From positions 79,889,769 to 79,953,768 of the forward strand of contig NC_031768.1 of assembly GCF_001522545.3 (NCBI RefSeq): 64,000 nucleotides of DNA. Reading direction: 5' to 3'. Made by a program: the position numbers and the translations under genes. Each line of letters opens with the position of its first letter. Within the stretch, counting starts at the first letter, position 1. Shown in pieces: positions 37,976-52,850 of the stretch. The stretch comes from Parus major. Its lineage: Eukaryota > Chordata > Aves > Passeriformes > Paridae. Under the pieces are notes generated by a model. It saw nothing but the letters and a program-made list of their open reading frames with translations. It searched no databases and was not told the origin of the DNA.

Positions 37976-40900
37976 ACTTCAGTTAAAATGGTCAGCTTTG
38001 ACACTTGGCAAGCATAAAGAAATAGGAATCACACATTGGAAACTGTATTTTGTTGTACACCTGAATACAGACAGGCTGAATCACTTTGCAGCTCTGAACT
38101 ACAGATGAACACAGCTGCAAAACTCTCTGTTTTCATGCAAATGAGATGTTGCTATAGGCTACTGATCCCTCGAGTTGCCATCACAACCTTTCTCAGCTTG
38201 GGCAAGTTTGGATACTCACAAGTAATTAGTACCAGTAATCCCCTGTGTAAGGTATCTGCCAAATTCACTACATATCTACTTCTAGCTATCATCCTGTAGA
38301 AAACTGTGGGCCATCCTGCCTAAAAATAATAAATTAATTTCTTTCCTTTGAATTACCCTTAAATATATTTATCCTTATAATATGCATGAAAAGGAAGGAA
38401 AAAAAAAATAGGATCTGCAATCTAAAAAAAGCCAGGCAGCAAAACAAGAATTCATTGCATGCACAGTTATTATAAAATGAACTCATCTAAATGCATCAGT
38501 TTACAGCTGCTCAGCAAAAGCAATGCCACCCTCCCCTAAGTATTAACCAAATAAATTTGACATAGTAAGACCAGTAGTGCTTTGAGAAAAGCATGACAAC
38601 TCCCTAATACTTTTAGAGCTTTTAAAATATATGGAAAAAACCTTGGAAGAGCAGAGAAATACAATTAAATGAAAATTAAAGACAGCCACTGAGACAGAAA
38701 CTTCTACACATGTGGAGAAATATATTTTCAAATGCTATTGGTGAGATTTTTGGCAGGAGAGTGATTAGATGTGGGCAGAGCAGCAGTTTCCATCATTATT
38801 ATGTGGCCTGCCTAAAACCAGATTTTTGCATAACAATAAAATAGACCAGTCTACAGCCTAATGAATGCACTCATTAACTGTAATAATGTTAGCTATAGCT
38901 TGAAAGGGACTTCAGAGAAAATCAGCTCAACTGATCCCAAGACCCTTCTGCATTTTCAGCACAGAAAATAAGTGGAACAGTTTGCAAAAGGGAGTCTATT
39001 TTTGTTGTACACATGTGTCTGTTAGTATTTTGTCTAATCTTAGAAAGAGAGGTTTAGAATGTGTGCTGCATTTCCCAGGTGGTTTTCACAGGAATCCTAA
39101 AGCTACATTTGCCAGCTGACTGGTGCTAACTCACAATGTTTTACTGATCATAATTTGTCCAGAGCCAAGAGCTGAAAACTTTCTTTCAGTATAGTGAATC
39201 ATTTCATGGACCAAACTAGTAGACATCTCAGCAGATTTCTATGCTCTAAAGAATTGGTATAAAAAGACAGGGCATCAAGTAACATGGGGAGGAACTTCTG
39301 CAGGAACATCACCTCCAGCTGGTGTTCAGGATGTCCACCAGGTTGCAGCTGTAGTTGGTTTAGTGTTACACCGCTCCCTGCTACCTTCTCCTACCCAGGC
39401 CTGGCAGCAGCCTAGAGCAGACAGCTCCACCATCCTAGATAGCTAGATAGTTCCCAAGAATTTTAATATTGTTATATATATTTTTTTTATCTTGGTAGAA
39501 TATTTTTAATAATACCAGATAGATCTTGACAGTATATACCTGATACCTTGACACTTTATCAATGACAACCTTTCTTTTAAAAGTGAGCAGCTAACAAAAA
39601 TTTCTCAATTGCCAAAAAAATCATGTTTGCAATTCTCCATTGCTTAATTTGTTAGTATAATAAAATTAAAATGAGTTGATTGTCAAATATTCACAAAATA
39701 GTGACTGTAAAGGGTTGCAGTAGTTTCAGGGACTTTCAAATTGCACAATGTACCCATTTGTTCTGCCCATCTTGTATTATCCAACATATGCTCTTGATAA
39801 ATTTTGAAGTAGACTATAGTCAGTGGTCTTCACAGGTTGTGTATTGTTTTCTAATAATTTGAGTCTCAGAACAACAAAGTTCAAACTCTGTCAGGAAACC
39901 ACATGGAATGAAACAAAACCATAACAGGCACTGGCATTGTTCAGGAGTACTTAAATCTGAAGTTGTCCTTGAAGGATATTGTGGTACTGAATGGAAAAAT
40001 AGTCACTTATAGTATTTCTTTAATCTATTTAATTTATTTATCAGCATAGGATTTTCCACTTTGAAACTTTTTAGTCCAGATGTCCCTAAAAAGTGGCAGA
40101 ATTTCCCTAGTTCCTTGAAAGGCTTCTCAAGAATCTGAAAGTATTCACTCAAAACAATATTATAAACCCTATAGATGAGCTTTAAGGAATGTCTTAAACA
40201 GTATAAAAGACTTGTAATATTTTAAAATTAAATCTGTGTCTATTTACTGTGTAGGCCTCTCAGTTTGTGCAAATCGTGTTGTAGTTGTTTAAATATAATA
40301 CTGTTGACTCATTGGTTTTGGAGTTTCATTTCCCATTACAAAGGTCATTTGGACCAGGGAAGTCACAAGTCTTATATAAAGGGCCAACGTTACAGAACTG
40401 ATGCTATAGATATTCAAAACTGCCAGTGTCCTTAAACTGCCAGACCTATGTTTATATCAGACTGTCAACCAAAATATCTAAATTAGGGAATGTAGAATTT
40501 AACTTGTCTTTTAAAACCTCAAAGGATTATCTTAATTATACTGAGATTTGGGGATTAGATGTAAAAACCTTCCTTTCACCCAACAAAAGAGAGATAAAAG
40601 AATTTCATTTTCATTTAGAGTAATTTTAACCCAGTGCAAACTCCTGCCTACCCTGACTGCATCATTGGAATTAGCTGTGTGCATAGCCTAACACATCATT
40701 TAGCCTAAATAAATTTCTCTTTCTTGTTGCTTCCCAGAGCAACCATAGAGACAAAAAAAAAAATATATAATAATGAAAAAATAACTAAGGTAAAACATTA
40801 CCAGAAGCTGGGGAAGCTATGAAGGAGAGTTATTGATTTAACTTTCTTTGAATTTTTTTGTATAACCTGTTGGGTTTTAGAGAATCATCATTCCCAGACA

Positions 40901-41069
40901 TACGTCAGATCTCAACTACTACTAACACATACTGCATGTCAACAAGTCAGGTATCCTTCTGTCATCTCTTCACCAAGGCAGGGACATTTATATCAGATGG
41001 ATACTTGTCTGTCTTGCTCTCTGACACCCCTAGGAGTCTTCACTTCGAGCTATTCTAGATCCTCATTCT

Positions 41070-41280
41070 CTTTACTGTGAGGAAACTTTCCTGGTGTCTA
41101 AGATGAGTCATTCTCTTTTCAGTTTAAGTCCTGAATGCTTATCTCAATATGATAAACAATTTGTGCTCTTTTTGCTGATGCTTTTGATGTACCTGAATAT
41201 AAACACCACATGTCTCCCCAGTATTGTGTTTGGTTCTTGAGGCTATAAATCTTCAGCTAATTCAATCAAGCCTGTGGTTT
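41070..41280 (-). mobile_element. Possible old CR1/L3-like LINE remnant
   Basis: Weak resemblance to a reverse-complemented CR1 region: ggaaactttcctggtgtcta, ttctcttttcagtttaagtcc, gatgtacctgaatataaacacc, acatgtctccccag and a final attcaatcaagcc. Similarity is scattered, and both limits are approximate. It could be chance. Confidence 0.35.
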
Positions 41281-43663
41281 GATCATCTCACTTTTTGGTT
41301 CACCCTTCTTGTCTAAAACTAACAACTGGATTTTTAAAATATTCACTCTATCCTGTGTACCTACTCCACTTTCACCAAATTTGGGATAGTAGTTTAGCAT
41401 TTGCTTTGCCCTGTTGTCCATCTGAGGCTTTGTTATTTCTACATCCTTGTCTATACAATACACGTTTTGAGTAGGTTTTATTTTATTCCTAAATGTCTTT
41501 TGCTCAAGATGCTAAGCTGAAACACTTATTTGAATGAGAAGTAGCTCTGTTGAAGCTCTCCTGCAGAAAAGTTGAGAAGGAGGGTTATGTAATATGAAGT
41601 TGTCATTTCCATATTTTTTAATAATTTAAAGGTATAAAATAGTATCTCTGTTGCTATTCTTAGAGAGGATAGCTAATCATAAAGTAATACTGTCAATTTT
41701 ATAGCACCCTTCAGGATTAGATCTACAAAACTTTGAAAATTATAAGGAAATTAATTACAAGAGAACAGGCTTTTCTCTAGGTTTTCTATGAGACAACTCA
41801 TAAAGCTGGGATACTGACAACATGGCTTTAATTCTTTTAAATTCTACTCAGTTAAAAAAAAGTAAATAAAATCCCACACTACAAAACCTATCACTTCCTG
41901 CATTCAAAGCCTTGTCAGGTTTCATGAGGGTGGATAAAACTGCTTAAAAACTTGCCAAAGAACAAGACGAATCTTTTAGAGGAAAGGTTAAATCAGTCAT
42001 ACATTTAAAACACCTTCTGTGGCTTTTTTCACAAAACAACCCATAACAGGTTTTAGCTCTGTCCAGTAAACATTCCTGATGGAAGTGGGGGGTGTTTGTC
42101 TTACTGAGCCCCTTGAGTGCAGTTGGGAACGTTAACACCTGTGTTAATCCCTAAGATGAAAGGTAAATTTTCCAAGTGTTATCTTCAAGCTGAACAGCAA
42201 TGCTCATCTTTCTCCTTTTGTGAATGCATATTTCACTCTCCTATGCTGAGTACATCAGTGCATTTGAAATCTGAAGCATGTTTACTGCTTCCTTCATTTT
42301 GATTCCAGACACTGGGTATTTTATTTCCCCCTGGTGAAGCTGCTATTTACTGACATTGCAGCTGTGCTAAAAAGATGTGGTCAAGAGTCCAGGCTCTGCT
42401 GAAACAATGTCTTGTGCAGGAGTTACTCTCTGAAGGCTTTTGCTCTGTGTGAGGACAGCTCAGTGCACAGCATAAGGAATGTGCTGGGGACCAGGTGTCT
42501 GCAGCAGGATTCCTGCCTGCTCTGCAGTATAGAAGAAAAGTTTAAGGCAGGCAGTGAATGATCAAAATAGAACAACAGATCCACACACATAAAGGTCACC
42601 TACATCACTTACAGCATGACTAACTTACAGAAGGGCTAGCTTAAAACAAATCATCAAGTTTTAAAATAAGACAAGTTGAGCTTATTTTTTATCCTTCAAT
42701 TATTCAACTTTCAGGATATAAAGGTACTCTGTAGTCAAAATTAGTGACTTTTTTGCAGGGGGAAATGCTAATCTGAGATTGTTCTAGTCTCTGACTGTAA
42801 GACCTGGGGCTTTTGAAAAGCTGAATTATCATGTTCATGATAAAACAGAAGAAATTTGAAGTGCTCTAATGAGATATGTACATTTTTGGGGTTGAGTGAA
42901 ACTTCATAAATTCCAGTACTTCCAAGAAAATCCATTGTGAAAATGGAGAGAGGGAAATTACCCTGAGAAGTTTGTGACATTTTCTTTGAATGGGGTTTTC
43001 AGTGGTTAGAGGGCTGCAAACTGAAAGTTTAACAGAAGGGGATTAAAATTCTGTGTGCAATACAGTATCACACAACTCCATAAAGCTCCAGCCACAAGCA
43101 ACAAAGAAATAGGAGTAACACCTGGATCTGCATAATGCCCTGCCCAGCTTCATTAGCTGTGTCTGCAGAGAGGATTAATTGCTGCAGATGCAATGCCATG
43201 TTGTCTGTGTGCTGGTGTTTCTGCTTGAGCAGTGCCAGCCCATTCAGGACTTGCTTCTGGCTCTTTGTGCCATGCCTCATCAAGAAGTATGGACATGGTC
43301 CTGCCCTTTACACAGTGAGAGATCCCATCCTCAACGTCACATCATCGCATGTAAGAGTAGTATCAACCCAGTGTCAGGGAAATGCTGAATCCAAGGTTTT
43401 CTCCCCACAGCTCAGTGAGGTTAATTGATGCAGAGTTACACTTATACACAGCAGATTTTGGGATCTGTGATTTTTAATGTTGTTTCAGTTGCCTGCCTTG
43501 GAGGATGTGGAATAGATAATTTAAGTAGAAGGTGCTGGTGTCAAGCAGATGTAGGTAAAACACTGAATTTTTCCTCTAGAAGAATTACCGGTGTTTTAAA
43601 AGACTCCAGCCAGAACCACAACTGCTGGTGTGTGTGCTCTTAGGCTCTGATTTTCTATGTTAA

Positions 43664-43966
<303 letters not shown>

Positions 43967-46900
43967 TAAATTTATTACTTCTGCTGTGTGAAACAATGTG
44001 AATGAAGGTCTGGTCTGATGCAGCATGGTCTGGTGAAATAGTGAGTTGGATTGGAAGGAGAAGAAGCTGTAATTGCAATGCTTGCTGTACTTAAAATTAT
44101 GAAAAGCACAATTTTAAAAGTGTTCACATTTCTAAAGAAATAGATAGAGCTTCAGTACCTAATTTCTTTCTGTATTTGAAAAACTTGATGCTACTCCACC
44201 TCCATAGGCACATAAACACTTTCAAAATGTTGCAACACAAAATTAAATGTGCCTTTTCTAAAAAAGAGCTAATCATATTGCTTTGGCTCACAAAAGCAAT
44301 GAGAAAGATAATATAACTTAATCTGAAGTTATCTGAAGCCCTTATGGCAGTGATGATTATTTATGAACTTCATATAAAACACTAGATGATTTGAAAGATA
44401 TCATTAGGTTTTCTTCCAGCCATGGGTCATTTCAGGATAAGCCGTTTTGAGCTGATTATTTTCATTCAATTGTACTAATTTTAGCAAAAACTCCAACAAC
44501 ATTTTGTCATTTCTGCACAACAGATAGATGTGACACATTTTTCTGGGGTTTTGCTGGGGGCTTTTTATTATTTATTACTTCTGTTAATTGCTTTTTATTT
44601 CATGAGATGCCAAGCAGTGCTTATATCATCTAAGCTCTGAACTGGCACCCACATCTTGCATTCCAAAGAGCATGGGGACCTCTGGCACCAGCCAAACAAC
44701 AAGAGACACAGCAGGAACCAAGGACTCAGTGCCTCAGCACTTGAAGGGGTCATTTGTTCACGGTCCTTTGTTCAGAGTCCTTCCTTTGAGGCTGAAGGAC
44801 TACTTCAATAGCCCCTTCTTATTCTCTGTAACTCTCTGGGCAAATTTTTAACTATTTCTGGCCCTTGATTTATCAGTAATACAATGGGTATTCTGGCAAT
44901 GCTGGGGATAGGGAGGTGATGGGTGCATTAGTCCAACCATAGCTCTAAATCCCAAGGGTTCTTCCGTCCTAAAAATGTCAATATCTTCCATACACCCATG
45001 AGACCAAGAAATGTCTTAAAGGATCAGAATCTTGGATTTACACAACACAAATCCCTACCTAAATCCCACTTAAAGTGGGATTAAATGATTTTGAAGTCTT
45101 CCTTTTGATTTGGACAAGGTCACAGAGGAAGTTTGTGAGTGAGATGTAACTTGAATCTAGGAATCCCAAAATCTCAGTGCACACCTTCCACATTCAACTG
45201 ACTTTTCTCCATTATTTTTGTTCTGTTACCCTTCCAGCACAGTCTGAGATAGCTTTTATTTGCATTATTGACAGGTACTGCATATTGAGCAGCAAACTAC
45301 ATTGATTTCCCCATGATAATGTAGACCTATTTCCTGAGATGTCAATGCAGTGGGCATAGCTGGATGCAGGCTAATAAAGACCTGGTTTCCATCAGTGTGC
45401 CATGTAAAAAACATTTCAGTTTGACTTTTGTTGGTTTCCTTTTTAACTTACCTTTTACCAACAATGTGAGAGTCTAATTTTTGTTTTATATGAAAGATCG
45501 GGAACTATGAAATGTAAATGCCCTAGAAAGTCTTTTATAGCACCTAAAATAAAATTCACCACCACAGAAAAGTTTTTATGGGGCGCAGGGAGATGTTGTT
45601 TTATACACAAAGTCACCCAGTCATGAATATAAGACAATCTATTCATAAAGCTTAAATAGTTTGGCAAGGCAAACTCAAAGGCTTTCACACAAGGAACCAC
45701 AGCTCAAATAGGTTCCTAAAATTATGGAATTTCAAAGAAAAAGTTGCAAAAATACAAATATTCTGATTAGCAAATCATGAATAGAGAAAAAGGCTTTTTT
45801 CCAAATAGATTGCTCTAATTTCCTTCCGCTTTATTGTAATATCCATTTCTGGACCACGATGCGTACAGTAAAAGAATGAAAATGGGATTATAAAAGCTTT
45901 AATTCTTTCTTGTTGCTGTAGGGCAAAATTCAGTTGTAGAATTTCCCAGGTTAATGACATTATGCTCAGCACTCACTTAAAACTGTCCATTAAGTCAGGT
46001 TTTTCACACATAAAATTGTTAGTCATCGTATTACTTTACTTTATATTTTTGACTTTTATCTAGACCATCTGTTAAAATTCATATAAAGGAAATTCAAAGT
46101 TTAGCCTGAAAAATGACACACAGAGTTACTTAATGACATTTTTGGTGCCACAAGTGCTAAGACACCTATGCTGTTTTTATCATAATAGCTCCCAAACTAG
46201 GCAAGGGTGTATGATAAACTGAGGAAACTTGAAGTTACTCAACTCTGTGGGTTGACCAGCAAGAAAGACATAAATATATTCACTGAGAATTGCAAGAGTG
46301 AGAGATTTTGATGCTGTGACTTTAAGATCAAAATTACCATGAATATTTGAAATTGGCATAGTAGTTGTTGTTTCTGCCCCATTTCCTGTCACCCACATGA
46401 ATTTGAAAATTATGTCTTTTCAATTCCTATATTACTATTTATTTATTTCAAACACTCAAAGTTGTGAGTGTTCAGACTTCACAATTGTAAAGATGATACT
46501 TGCCCTCAGTGGTCACAAACATTTCACAGACTGTCCTAAGAGGTTCTGCATGATGAGGAATTAGCTTTGGTTCTGATTTCACCTGGTAAGGAAGCAGGAC
46601 CATGTTCTTTAGTTTATCTAACTAAATACATAGTCTTTTCCAGAAGCTGCATAAAAAAAATTTAAAACCCAAACACATTAAAAAATATCAAGCTACAGGT
46701 GTTTCTTAGGATTACAATTAATGAGTTTAAGTTTACTGAGAAATACTGGAGAGAAATAAAAAAATACTTTTTACATCAAAAGTCAAGCAATTCGTTACTT
46801 CTTGGAATAAAGATAAAAAGATAAACGCAGGGCTAATGTCAATAGACAAAGTCATTATTAAATTAATGTCTCTATATGAAAGGCAATAACCATTATATTA

Positions 46901-49900
46901 ATGTGAAACAAAATTAATTTTTCTCTGTAATCCAGTTGTGTTGCCACAAAAACATAAACAATGGTTAACATTATAATCAAGTTTATTCAATAAGAAAATA
47001 AACTCAGGAAGATATGGCTGAAATCTAAGTAGTAACTGATTTCATAGTAACAGCTATGAATTTAGCTGTTAAAATCTCTGCATCTGCTTTGATGAATCCT
47101 GCCTAATAAAATATTAGTCTATATATATCTCTGTGACAGAAAATACATGAAGACATAAATCATTGTAATAATCTCTAGTGACTTGTGAGTATTTTTCTCA
47201 CTTTTTAATATAAGGTATTCATAGACAGTTCCAAGGCAGGTATAATTATTAAATAATACATGATTTAGAAAGATATGTATAATAAAATTATGAAATCAGC
47301 CGAACAATGAGAATCCAAAAAACAATAAAGTTCTTTTTCTCCATTCATTTCTATTAAGCACTAAAAAGTTTCCATCCTTTCACATACACTTAGTTCACAC
47401 TGAGATAAAAATTTCAGCATCCAGGTCATTTTTCATTTTCAGATTAGAACATACTTGCTTAATATAAATGGGTGTCACTGCTATCATTGCTAAGTACATT
47501 GATTTTCTGCCCAGCTGGAGCACTACAGAAAGTGAGAAGTTCACAGACTTATCTGAGTTGATTTTCAGTGTAATCAGTTCCATGCCACAGGAGAGCTGCT
47601 ACAAGCCACCTCTGAGCAACAAGAGACAGAACAAGGAAATTTAAAATGCATGTGTAAAAGGAGACATTTAATGGCCTCCAAACACAAGGAATTTTACAAG
47701 GTTTGGGGGTGGTTTCACCTCTAGCACCAGTTAGAGATTTTTTTTAATATCTAAGACCCTAATTCAAAGAAGTTCATGAATAGGTGTGCAAGCTGGTCTG
47801 GATGAGTGTCTCCATTCAGTGACCAGCTTCAGATCTCAAAAGGCCAATGTAATCCTTTGGTATTGATTGCCTCTAGACCTTTGAAAACTAGACGTTTATG
47901 TGATTGGCTTTTTCCAGACAGAGTTCCCACCAGACCTCTAATTCTTAGTAACTTTTCATCCTGGTGAGGGTGTTTTAAAAAAATGCTACTTAACATGAAG
48001 CAGAAATAAAACCCAACATAAATTAACTATGTGGTGAAGCTCTGGTTCAATGGACAGTACTGGAAAAAGACAAGTCCTCAAATCACCAGGAGCAGAAGAT
48101 ATTTACTGCATCTACCAGACTGTTAAATTATTTATTTTGCCTGCACTGTTAAGTGATATGATTTTTCCCATGCTGTGCAAAAGCTGGAGGCATGGATGGA
48201 ATGGCATTAATTATGGTGATACTCAAACACAGAGCAATACCAGAGTACACATCCAAACTATCTCTGATCGAAGTCATGGACAATAATGAGTAAATAAAAA
48301 GAGGCGGATGCTGCTGATGCAGTGCAGTATGTTACTTTGATTGGCAGAGGTTACAGACTTCAGAAAAAAATAGCAGTAAAGGAGCAGTGGGAACAAGAAT
48401 CTGGAGGGAGGTGATAGGTCAGTTTTGCAGGTACAGCAGGGTCCTGACATTAAATACTGCAGTTCAAAGCAGAGAGGTAGAAAGCAAAGGGAAGTTATAG
48501 GGGCTGGGTCATCACAAACGAAGGGCAGCCACAAACAAGACATAGAGGGCACTGAAAGTGAGGAAAGCAGCTTCTGTCTGACATGGCTGGGAGCAAAGAC
48601 ACAGTGACAGGGTTTATGGGGAAGAAGAGCACACAGTGATGTGCAGGAGTCCTGGTTCCAGATCCCAGGAAAAGGAGATTTGCAGCAGCAGGTTGAATGC
48701 CTCTTAGCAGGATGCAAAAATCCCAAATTCCATTCATGATTTAACCATGTGGTTTCTCTGAGATAAAAGTGCTTTTTCTGAAGGTCTAAAAATTCTCATA
48801 AAATAAGGATGACCAATATATCTGCAAGCAATTTAGAAGAGGATTAAGAATAAATGAGTTTATTTGCAGAAAAGAAGATTAGGGAAATTTGGGATAAATA
48901 CAAGGAAAGTTTTGCATCTTTAGGTACAAATGTGCACGTAAAATGAAAGTGCAAAAAATACCTACTGGTTTGCTGAATCTCATCCAGTTGCATCTACTTT
49001 TTAATGAGTACAAAAGGACACACAAAAAGTCCAAGGTTTCAGATGAACAGAAATTTGTTTCAACAAATAGGTCTTTTGGGTTTCCAGATAGAACGAAGGA
49101 ATAAAACATGACTGTCTAGCCTTTTGCACTGCAACATGCAAATCTGTTGATTAAATGTGAGCTCTATTGCCAAAATTGGTTTAATCAGAACTCAGCCAAC
49201 AAAACATAAGAGCTGTCAGAACGGAAAGGTATTTTACATATTTCAAGGAATGTGTCACATTTAAAGATCATATTCCTCAGATGTATCAAAGTCCTATACT
49301 TTTATTTTAGACTGGAAATAAAAGCAGAACAAATTTAGTTAAAATTCATTTCTATTTTTTGAATAGTGAATTAGAAAGCATTTTAATTCTTCTGAAAACA
49401 TCCTGTGTGTCATTCAGTTTGATACTCATGCTTGGGCACTGGCAAGCTGAATTATGGTCCAGCCCTCATTTTTATGCCCCAAATTTCAGACCTGGAACTC
49501 AAACACTGTTATTACTACTTTTACAGTGATGCTGGGTCAGATCCAGAAATTTCCAAAGGCAAATCAGCTTTAAGGCATAAATCCAGATCTGAATTTTCTA
49601 GCAGCCTGATATAATCTGAGTCAGGAACCCACACAGACATGTTACTATTTGTTTTTTTTTATTTAGAGAAAGAAGCAGTGTGACACTAAAAACTGCTATA
49701 AGCTCTAGTTTGTATTTTTAAAATACTTTTTGATATCAATTGATCCTGAATTTAACACATATGTAACTTAAACTCTTTAATAGATTGAATCTTCTCATTG
49801 TTGTTACAGAATTCATCAAACTCCTTCAAAATCTGACTACAAAACTACATTATTTTTTTCCTTCCCTTTATGTTCCCTAAGTTCTTCCTTCAATATATTA

Positions 49901-51364
49901 GATGCATGTGGTAATACATCTAATGTGACTTTTTTCTTTATATTACAATTTTTTTGCTGATTATACTGACCTTGACAAGGGAAGCCAGACTGCCACTGTT
50001 TTGTGGGCACCTGGGGAAGAAGGTCCAGCTCTCATCAGACCTGTGAGCGCCCTGAGAATGTCGTGGCTGTGCAGGTTTAAATAGATGTAAAACACCAAAG
50101 TCAACTCAGTACTCTGAAAAAAACCTTTTGGAAGTCAACTCTGGATTTCAGTACACGGAATTTGGTCTCTCCGTCATTCTCAATATTTTGCCATTACTCA
50201 ACATGTAAAATGTAACAGTGCTGATACTGGCCTTCAGTTAAAAAGAGAGAAAGTTAAAACTGGTCAAAAGCATTGGGTGAGGGAATTACACTGGAAGATA
50301 CTTACTTGTTAAATTTCACAAACGTTTCATAGGAGCATTAAAATGGGTCATTTTTGTCTTATCTCAATAGCACTGAAAAGCTTTGTTTCAAGCTTTAAAT
50401 TTACTTTCACATCGTTTCACTTTTATGCAATGTGTTTTGATTCAGCATCAAAATGACATTTTCCAGAGAAAAAGGATATTTGAACTGCATAAAGTTTAAA
50501 ATACAGCAAAAAATACCACTTTTCTTCAGTCCAAGAGCCTATAATAAATTAAAACAGGAAAACAAATAAAGAAATAAACTACTGCAATTGATTTTTTTAG
50601 CAGAAAAATACACACAAAACCTTACAATTAACACAGAACGGAAAGCTACTTTATAATTTCACATTGCTTTGATACAAAGCTCTGGTAACAGATTTTGGAA
50701 AAGGTTCCAAAATCAGTCTATTTCTATATCTTTAAACAATGACAATTTAATTAGGTATGAACAATACAGTTCTTATGTACAACCTTTCCACTGTTTTATG
50801 AGATACCACATATTTCTTCAGTGGAGAGACATGCATGTTTCTGGGATGACTGACTTGGTGGCATTTCATCCAGAGCATACAGATCACGGGAAAGTCACAT
50901 GTCTTCCCAAGGAGCACAAGAGGGACAGCATGGACCTGCTGACAGAGTTAAAAAGCAGCACACTATGTCCTGCAGAAGACAGGCACCACCACAGTTTTGT
51001 TGGAAAGATTAGCCTGTTATCCTGATTTTTTCTCAGAAATTCACTAAGGCAAAGGAAAGAACATATAGGAAAACACATTGGTTGATGGACTTCAAGTACA
51101 GTGAGCAGAAAGTGAATGTGGGACGTATTTGTAGCAAAACTAGAACTCATTTCAGTCAGCCTCTTGTCCCTCAAAACAAAACTTAGCAGAAAGAATCACT
51201 GAGGTTTTAATGGCATATTTATGGAAATTGTATAGAAACTAAGTTATGATATAATCATGGGGAAACATTATGGAATAATTGGAGGCTGTAGGATATGCCT
51301 GTGGTTTCCATTGTCTCAAGACTTTTTCATACACAACCTTTTGATCACTAAGTATTTTAAAATT

Positions 51365-51388
51365 AATAATAATAATAATAATAATAAT
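51365..51388. repeat. (AAT)8 microsatellite
   Basis: Eight perfect AAT units. An open frame that reads them as a run of asparagine is not a gene. Confidence 0.96.
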
Positions 51389-52281
51389 GAAACACTAACA
51401 ATTTCCTTTCAGTGTTACAGTCAGTGCAGAGCAAACAAACTGTTCTGCAATTTGAAAAAAAATATTCTCCCATATTTTGTCTCATATTTTGTTCTCCTAA
51501 GTCTCCTCAGGGAATGAAATAAGGGGGTTGAGGGATTGCCCAGAATGTATTTTCACTCTTCCTTTTACCTATTATTCATTCTTTAAAATGCAAAATATTA
51601 TCATCTTTAGAAAAGATAGAAAGCAGAAAAAGCATATTGAACCATGGTAATTTTGTGCTCTTTAATATCCTTGCTTTATGAGGCTTTGTAATATCACAAG
51701 CTGGCAAGCAGAAAAAAATTGTATTTCATCTTCCTTGAGGGTAAAAACATGGGGGAAAAAAAAAAGAGAAATGACGAGTTTTGTATCAAAAATCTGTAAA
51801 ATATTGAAATATTGAAGAATGCTTATTTTCATGCTTAGTACTAGAAACAATGGACAAATTTCAGAGTTTGCTGCAAAGATGTGGGTTTGGCTTGTTTTGT
51901 TTTTCCATATTTGGAAGGAGGAGGTCAGTCTTGAAAGAACTATTTTATTAGTGTCACTGTTAAAGCCAGGACCACCAGTTCTGGGTGCTGCTAGAGTAGC
52001 TCTGGAGCATGGGAAGCAGTCCAGAGCTGGCTCACCATGCACAGAGACTAACAACATCCATAAGTGCTTTATTGGATCACTGCCCATAAGTACACTAATT
52101 GTTTCTAAATAGATCCAACAAATGAACCGTTGCTAGTTGGAATCACTTTTGTGGTGAAAGAACATGTTTTCTTTTCATCACCTACATATTTGTGTATTTT
52201 GGAGACTTGATAACAGGAAAGAACAAATTTGGATGAGGAGTTTAGTGCTGGGCATCTCTGTACAGTTAATCATACACTAGA

Positions 52282-52560
52282 ACCATAGAATAGAATGCTT
52301 TGAATTGGAAAGGAAGATTAAAGAGATCAAAGAGTTTTAGTCCCTCTGTAATGGCCAGGGACACTTTCACTAGACCAAAGTCCCATCCAATGTGGCTTGA
52401 ACCCTTCCAGGTATGGAGCATTCACAGCTTTTCTGGACAACTTGTTCCAGTGACTTATCACCTTCAATTTCTTCCTCTAAACCTGCCCTCTTTCCATTTA
52501 AAGCCATTCCCCTTTGTATTATCATTATGTGGGCCCTTTTGAAAACTTCTGCAAAGATTC
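52282..52560 (-). mobile_element. CR1 LINE fragment, about 280 bp, antisense to GRM5
   Basis: Opens accatagaatagaatgctttg, then ggccagggacactttcac, tagaccaaagtcccatcc, cacagcttttctggacaac, ttgttccagtgacttatcacc, tcaatttcttcctctaaac and cctttgtattatcat. This is a reverse-complemented CR1 3' region. The plus-strand open frames over it are antisense repeat sequence. Confidence 0.88.
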
Positions 52561-52799
52561 ATAAAGAGGTTGATATATATTCCAAATGCTGCCATTCCCA
52601 TTAAATTCATCCATGCCACCTTTCCGTGTCATGATCACCTGTGTCAGGAAAGGCTCAACTGAAGACAGCACTCGTGGATGAGTAATAATTGTAAGAATAT
52701 GTGCTAGAGCTCCATCAAGAACAATATATAAGAAGTCTAAAGTGAACAATGTGTTTAAAGCTACCAAAATCATAATTGTTGCAGAGATTAATTTAAAAT

Positions 52800-52850
52800 A
52801 TTTTTACTTTTTTTATCCTTTTTCTTTTTTTTTTTTATTTTTTTTATTTG
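52800..52850. repeat. T-rich low-complexity tract
   Basis: About 50 bp that is mostly T with scattered A and C, ending near tatttgttgag. It could be a decayed retrotransposon tail on the minus strand, but no body is visible next to it. Confidence 0.8.

Noticed and set aside
50669..51025. 118-codon plus-strand open frame
   Set aside because: No recognisable domain. It lies in ordinary intron and ends in generic sequence, so it is probably chance.
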